Below are positions 60,105 to 64,000 of a stretch of 64,000 nucleotides of DNA, piece by piece (the stretch's first letter is position 1; each line of letters opens with the position of its first letter). The notes under the pieces were generated by a model. That model saw only the letters and a list, made by a program, of their open reading frames with translations, was not told where the DNA came from and did not search any database. Both the position numbers and the translations under genes were made by a program. Source of the stretch: Cognatitamlana sp035818475 (GTDB lineage: Bacteria; Bacteroidota; Bacteroidia; Flavobacteriales; Flavobacteriaceae); the NCBI RefSeq assembly GCF_035818475.1, contig NZ_JAYMGV010000001.1:2604001-2668000 (forward strand). Direction: 5' to 3'.

Positions 60105-60136
60105 AAAAAAACCACACTTTTAAGTGTGGTTTTTTT
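60105..60136. terminator. Bidirectional rho-independent terminator
   Basis: A 15-base-pair stem (A-run, CCACACTT with AAGTGTGG, T-run) with a TT loop lies between the convergent hppA and deoxynucleoside kinase genes and serves both. Confidence 0.9.
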
Positions 60137-60229
60137 ATGCTTTTAATATTTACTATTACAATTCTCCTGTATTTTTTAATTAAAAAAGTGATGCTCTGGA
60201 GTGTGTAATGGTTATATTATAATTTAGGA

Positions 60230-60844
60230 TTAAAATAAACCGTTAATTTCGGCATCTATAGTATTTATAACATATCCCAGGTCTTCCGGTTTATCAACAA
60301 AGTTTAGATTATCTACATCAATAATTAAAAGTTTCCCTTTGTTGTAACCATGTATCCAGGCTTCGTAGCGTTCGTTCAATCGACTTAAATAATCAATACT
60401 GATTGAATTTTCATATTCGCGTCCACGTTTGTGAATTTGGGATACCAGGTTAGGAATAGAGCTTCTTAAATAGATTAAAAGGTCAGGACCTTGAACCAAA
60501 GATTCCATGAGTTCAAAAAGAGCTTTGTAATTTTCAAAATCACGATTTGTCATAAGCCCCATAGCATGTAAGTTAGGCGCAAAAATGTGAGCATCTTCAT
60601 AAATGGTTCTATCTTGGATGATATCTTTTCCACTTTGACGAATTTGTAAAACCTGACGAAATCTGCTGTTTAAAAAGTATACTTGCAAATTAAAACTCCA
60701 ACGTTCCATTTGGTTATAAAAATCATCTAAATAGGGGTTGTCAACCACATCTTCTAGTTGAGCTTCCCATTTATAATGTTTTGCCAATAATTTGGTCAGC
60801 GTAGTTTTACCAGCCCCAATATTTCCTGCAACAGCAATATGCAT
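60230..60844 (-). CDS. Deoxynucleoside kinase (dAK/dGK family)
   Basis: This 204-residue kinase phosphorylates deoxynucleosides for salvage. The P-loop HIAVAGNIGAGKTTLTKLL is at the N-terminus, EDVVDNPYLDDFY has the acidic substrate residue, and IQDRTIYEDAHIFAPNLHAM is the DR[ST] motif of this family. LIYLRSSIPNLVSQIHKRGREYE contains the lid arginines. Precise base preference cannot be read here. It is the last gene of a leftward group with a secreted propeller protein (3 bases upstream) and rprY/rprX. Confidence 0.93.
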   Translation of the reverse strand: MHIAVAGNIGAGKTTLTKLLAKHYKWEAQLEDVVDNPYLDDFYNQMERWSFNLQVYFLNSRFRQVLQIRQSGKDIIQDRTIYEDAHIFAPNLHAMGLMTNRDFENYKALFELMESLVQGPDLLIYLRSSIPNLVSQIHKRGREYENSISIDYLSRLNERYEAWIHGYNKGKLLIIDVDNLNFVDKPEDLGYVINTIDAEINGLF

Positions 60845-60847
60845 AGC

Positions 60848-61627
60848 TTAATTTATTTTTAATTGGTATTGTTGTAAGGTTTCATCGTTGTAAATATACA
60901 AGGTTTCATTGGTTACAAAAAACGCATTTATCAATAAATTTGGTGTTTTTATAGGCAGGATAGTATCACTGTTTTTCTTTAAATAGAATAAAGAGTTTTC
61001 CTTTTTAAAAAAAATGTTTTCATTGCTTTCTGCTAAAGCTGTGTAGCCATTATTTTCAACTTTTTTTATCAAACGTCCAAAATAATTGTACATATATAAA
61101 TACTTTTCTGTAAGTAGCCAACAATAGTTGTAATTGCTTTTTACATCCAAAACGGAGCTTTGAATAGGAACGGTTTGGGTTCTTGATGTTCTTGTTTTGT
61201 AATCAAACAATTCTAATTGCTGAGAATCCTGATTAAAAATCCAAATGGTATTATCATGACCGGTTGAAATAGTTGTAATGTTTCTATAAGGAGCGATTAG
61301 GTTAAAGTCTATTTTAAATATTTCAGCTAATCTATTATCAAGAATTATAACCGTATTGAAGTCTTTATAAAACAGGTTGATCTTTAGCGGATTGAATGCA
61401 TTTACCGAATGTAGCTCACCAAGTTGCAGATTATTGTAAGTTATGGTTTTAGAAACATTTTTCTTGTAAAACACATCATTTTTTATATAATAAGCCGTTC
61501 CAAAATTATCAACCGCAATTAAAGTTTCGGCTTTTAAGGTTGTTTTATTTATAAAAGTGACCTCTGCAGATTCTTGGGCAAAGATTGACATCGAAAACAC
61601 TAGTAAAATGTATAATTGATTTTTCAT
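60848..61627 (-). CDS. Exported beta-propeller-like protein, unknown function
   Basis: This 259-residue protein has a signal peptide (MKNQLYILLVFSMSIFA, cleavage before QES). The mature part has a repeating pattern of short hydrophobic strands with aromatic residues (DNTIWIFNQDSQQLELFDYK, YNYCWLLTEKYLYMYNYF, NESLFYLKK-like segments) that fits a propeller of WD/YVTN type without clear motifs. I do not recognise a family. It is conserved in place between deoxynucleoside kinase and rprY genes in this window. There is no evidence for enzyme activity. Confidence 0.65.
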   Translation of the reverse strand: MKNQLYILLVFSMSIFAQESAEVTFINKTTLKAETLIAVDNFGTAYYIKNDVFYKKNVSKTITYNNLQLGELHSVNAFNPLKINLFYKDFNTVIILDNRLAEIFKIDFNLIAPYRNITTISTGHDNTIWIFNQDSQQLELFDYKTRTSRTQTVPIQSSVLDVKSNYNYCWLLTEKYLYMYNYFGRLIKKVENNGYTALAESNENIFFKKENSLFYLKKNSDTILPIKTPNLLINAFFVTNETLYIYNDETLQQYQLKIN

Positions 61628-61660
61628 TGGAATTTGAAAAATACAAAAATCAAACCATTT

Positions 61661-62344
61661 TTAACAAATTAACTTGTAACCAAAACCTCGTACATTAATA
61701 ATTTGTATCGTATCATCCTGAGCCAGTTTTTTTCTGAGCTTGCTAATAAACACATCCATGCTCCGTGCATTAAAAAAATCATCACAGCCCCATAATTTGT
61801 TTAAAATAAGAGAACGGTCTAAAACTTGATTTTTATTTTTAAATAAATGAAACAGCAAATGAGCCTCACGATGTGTAAGTTGGGTGGTTTCACCTTCAAT
61901 GTATTGCAAGGTCTGTTTTGGAAAATTAAAAAGATACTTTCCAATTTGGAAAGTATCAGAGGTTTTTTGCAGTTTAGTACGGTTTAATAAGTTGTTGATT
62001 CTAACAATTAGTTCTTCCATACTAAATGGTTTTTTCAAATAATCATTACCGCCAATTGTAAAACCCTCAACAACATCTCTGGTTTGTGATTTTGCTGTTA
62101 AAAAAATAATAGGGACAGTTTCATCAATACCTCTGATGTCTTTGGCCAGTGTAAATCCGTCTTTGATGGGCATCATAACATCTAGGATCAAAAGTTTCGG
62201 AGAAGTTTCTTTATAAACTTCAAGTGCTTTTTCGCCATTTTCACACAATAAAACTTTAAAGTTTCTGGTCTCTAAGCTTTCTTTTATAATGAGCCCTAAC
62301 GCAGGTTCATCTTCGGCCAAAAGTATTGTGGTAGGGTTATCCAT
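61661..62344 (-). CDS. rprY: OmpR-family response regulator RprY
   Basis: This 227-residue response regulator has a receiver with ILLAEDEPALGLIIKESL, the phospho-accepting Asp in LLILDVMMPIKDGF and the Lys of NDYLKKPFSME. The C-terminal winged helix (LTHREAHLLFHLFKNKNQVLDRSL to RSMDVFISKLRKKL and VRGFGYKL) is of the OmpR/PhoB type. It overlaps the kinase gene by 8 bases. The closest known pair by layout is RprX/RprY of Bacteroides; the target genes are not known for this strain, though repeats at 63893-63917 are a candidate. Confidence 0.88.
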   Translation of the reverse strand: MDNPTTILLAEDEPALGLIIKESLETRNFKVLLCENGEKALEVYKETSPKLLILDVMMPIKDGFTLAKDIRGIDETVPIIFLTAKSQTRDVVEGFTIGGNDYLKKPFSMEELIVRINNLLNRTKLQKTSDTFQIGKYLFNFPKQTLQYIEGETTQLTHREAHLLFHLFKNKNQVLDRSLILNKLWGCDDFFNARSMDVFISKLRKKLAQDDTIQIINVRGFGYKLIC

Positions 62345-63851
62345 TTGGTACTGTAATTATAAATGTGGTTTTATCTTTTTTTAAATCTAACTGTATAAAA
62401 CCACCATGTTTTTCGATTATTTTTTTGGTATAGTATAACCCAATTCCAAACCCCTTAATGTCATGTTTATTCCCGGTAGGGACTCGATAAAACTTTTCAA
62501 AAATTTGTTCTTTATGAGATTTGTTAAGCGTATTTCCATTATCATTGATACTAATAGTAAATGAAGTACTATTTTGAGTTAAACCAACATCAACGGTATT
62601 TCCTCCATATTTCATTGCATTATCTAAAAGATTATTCACCGCATTCTCAAAATGAAAAACATCAATACAGGCATTAACAGGGTTTGAAGGTAAGCTTAGA
62701 TTAATACTTTTCGTTTTGATTTGTAACGTATATTTTTCTACCAAAACTTTAATTAATTCAATGATATTAGCTTCTTCTTTGTTGAGTTTTATATTGTCAC
62801 TATCTAAGGTAGCCGTTTCTAATAATTTTTCTACCATAGTGTTTAATTTAGATAATTGGTCATTTGACATATCTAAATAACGCTCCGTTTTTTCTTTGTT
62901 ATCAATCACATTAAAGTTTTTAATACTTTCAATAGCAACACCTATGGTAGCAATAGGTGTTTTAAATTCATGTGTAATATTACTGATCAAGTCGTTTTTT
63001 ACTTCGGCTAATTGCTTCTGGTGTTTGATAATCTTTAAAAGATAAAACAGACAGCTTATCACAGCTAAAACGAGTAATATGGAAATTAAAATGCTTAATA
63101 GTATGCGTTTTAAGATGATTTGAGTGTCATTGGTAAAATGAATTTTTAGTTCACTTTGTCTTGGAAGAAAAGGAGATTTAGATGTAACCACTAAAGAAGA
63201 CTCATCTATGTATGTTTGGTTTATTTTCAGAACTTTATTAGAAATATTTTTAAAAGATAGTCCATAGTCTATGTTTAATTGCTTTCTGCTAAAATCCAGT
63301 TGTAAAATACTGTCTATCTTATCCAATTTTAAAGAATCACTTACCATAGAAATGATTACTTTGGAAGTGAGTCTTCTAAAGTGTTTTATGTCTAAAGGTT
63401 CAGATACAGAGTCTGTTAATTTTTTAAAGATGATCTTGTTTTTTTTCCAATGGTTTAGAAAATTCTTTGTTAGGCCCTTTTCATTGATGGTATCTGTTTT
63501 TGATTGTTCTAAGCTGGAGAGGTCTCCATTTGTTATGAGTTTTAAAGAGTCTATACCGGTAGGGGCATTTGAAAACAGTTTTAAACTGTGAACAATACTA
63601 TCCAATTTATGCCGGTTAGTTATGATATGACTCTCATTAGGAGCATCAAAAGTAAGTGCCAGTGTTTTTGCTTCAATCAAATTAGCAAAATAAGTTTCAA
63701 CGGCATTGTCCAGGCTAAGTTGAACATCATTCACTAATTGTTTTTTATTACTAATATAGTTTTTGTAGTTCCAATACACCTGAATGATAACGGTACTAAA
63801 AACAACAAATACAATAAAGTATAAGATCCACCTGTATTTTTGATTGTTCAT
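62337..63851 (-). CDS. rprX: Sensor histidine kinase RprX
   Basis: This 504-residue membrane kinase has an N-terminal span (WILYFIVFVVFSTVIIQVYW, about residues 9-28), a periplasmic sensor region of about 225 residues, and a second span (ILLSILISILLVLAVISCLFYLL, about 255-277). The phospho-accepting His lies in DLISNITHEFKTPIATIGVAI, and the ATP-binding domain has NNLLDNAMKYGG, IFEKFYRVPTG and GFGIGLYYTKKIIEKHGG. Together with rprY it forms a two-component system. The 123-base region upstream, shared with a divergent gene, holds the TTAAC repeats. Confidence 0.88.
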   Translation of the reverse strand: MNNQKYRWILYFIVFVVFSTVIIQVYWNYKNYISNKKQLVNDVQLSLDNAVETYFANLIEAKTLALTFDAPNESHIITNRHKLDSIVHSLKLFSNAPTGIDSLKLITNGDLSSLEQSKTDTINEKGLTKNFLNHWKKNKIIFKKLTDSVSEPLDIKHFRRLTSKVIISMVSDSLKLDKIDSILQLDFSRKQLNIDYGLSFKNISNKVLKINQTYIDESSLVVTSKSPFLPRQSELKIHFTNDTQIILKRILLSILISILLVLAVISCLFYLLKIIKHQKQLAEVKNDLISNITHEFKTPIATIGVAIESIKNFNVIDNKEKTERYLDMSNDQLSKLNTMVEKLLETATLDSDNIKLNKEEANIIELIKVLVEKYTLQIKTKSINLSLPSNPVNACIDVFHFENAVNNLLDNAMKYGGNTVDVGLTQNSTSFTISINDNGNTLNKSHKEQIFEKFYRVPTGNKHDIKGFGIGLYYTKKIIEKHGGFIQLDLKKDKTTFIITVPNG

Positions 63852-63892
63852 AAATCAAAAGTAAAGGTTAATACCATATAAAACCAAACCGC

Positions 63893-63917
63893 TTAACACT
63901 CGTTAACACTCGTTAAC
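63893..63917. promoter_or_regulatory. Three TTAAC direct repeats with 10-base period
   Basis: TTAACACTCG is repeated at 63893-63902 and 63903-63912, then a third TTAAC at 63913-63917. Direct repeats one helical turn apart are the binding-site form of OmpR/PhoB-family regulators such as RprY. The site lies between rprX and the divergent gene that begins at 63975. Confidence 0.5.
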
Positions 63918-63974
63918 TGTTTTATTATAAAACATGTGTCATTTTTGTAATGTCAAACAGTAAATCAATCAAAA

Positions 63975-64000
63975 ATGAAACAGTTATTAATTATGGTTTT
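63975..64000 (+). CDS. Start of a gene cut by the window end
   Basis: ATG at 63975 opens MKQLLIMVF, a likely start of an exported or membrane protein signal segment. Only eight full codons and part of a ninth are seen, so nothing can be said of the function. It is divergent from rprX and lies just beyond the TTAAC repeats. A near -7 box CATTTTTG is at 63940-63947. Confidence 0.5.

Overview
This window is a piece of a chromosome from a member of the Bacteroidota, almost certainly the marine/environmental Flavobacteriaceae. The signs are AT-rich DNA, almost no Shine-Dalgarno sequences, TAnnTTTG-type -7 promoter boxes, a tRNA without an encoded CCA end, a SusC/SusD pair, a DUF5606 gene, a zeaxanthin-type carotenoid operon and an RprX/RprY two-component system. 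There are about 58 protein genes (two cut by the window ends), one tRNA, two decayed gene remnants, several terminators and a handful of predicted operators. No rRNA, CRISPR array, intact insertion sequence or prophage is visible.

Layout. (1) 1-4.8 kb: housekeeping genes: a partial kinase-fold protein, a pRiA4b ORF-3-like protein, heme A synthase, a GNAT acetyltransferase, CCA-adding enzyme and threonylcarbamoyl-AMP synthase. (2) 4.8-19.9 kb: a mosaic surface-glycan cluster in many short, alternating transcription units. It has a TagB/TagF-type polyol-phosphate transferase next to a LicC-like nucleotidyltransferase, a DegT aminotransferase with GNAT and ATP-grasp genes, about eight glycosyltransferases, an FkbM methyltransferase, a Kdo/WaaP-type kinase, and UDP-galactopyranose mutase beside a probable galactofuranosyltransferase. 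No flippase, polymerase or ABC exporter is present, which fits lipooligosaccharide core/outer-core work better than a complete O-antigen locus. (3) 19.9-25.4 kb: dapD, a small secreted protein, ruvX, def, DUF5606, a Crp/Fnr regulator with a two-repeat lipoprotein, and a TlpA-like thioredoxin. (4) 25.4-30.3 kb: the operon merR(B12)-crtI-crtB-crtZ-crtY, read leftward, with the same palindromic operator laid over two -7 boxes. (5) 30.5-32.8 kb: an octaheme cytochrome c fused to HEAT and TPR repeats.

(6) 32.9-50.3 kb: a polysaccharide-utilisation-like locus with unusual content. A LytS/LytTR two-component pair diverges from susC-susD-susE. These are followed by four secreted PF00756-type esterases (one fused to a TIKI/EreA/ChaN-like domain, two with TPR tails), a DUF6259-like glycosidase, a SAM methyltransferase and an NHL beta-propeller protein. 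The frameshifted remnant of a fifth esterase lies just beyond it on the other strand. This ester-focused locus is the best candidate here for an undescribed system. (7) 50.4-53.2 kb: an AT-richer two-gene unit (EptA-like phosphoethanolamine transferase plus a GDPD/menorin-like protein), bracketed by the esterase remnant and a membrane-protein remnant that abuts tRNA-Leu(GAG). (8) 53.3-64 kb: di-heme cytochrome c peroxidase, M1 peptidase, soluble pyrophosphatase followed by a K+-dependent-type membrane pyrophosphatase, deoxynucleoside kinase, a secreted propeller-like protein, and rprY-rprX with a three-fold TTAAC repeat in the upstream region, shared with a divergent gene that runs off the end.

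All coordinates, promoters and domain calls were read by eye from the sequence. No database search or structure prediction was run. Where a nearer ATG fits better than the longest open frame (cca, DegT, crtB, crtI, ppa, hppA), the shorter start was chosen and the reason is given.
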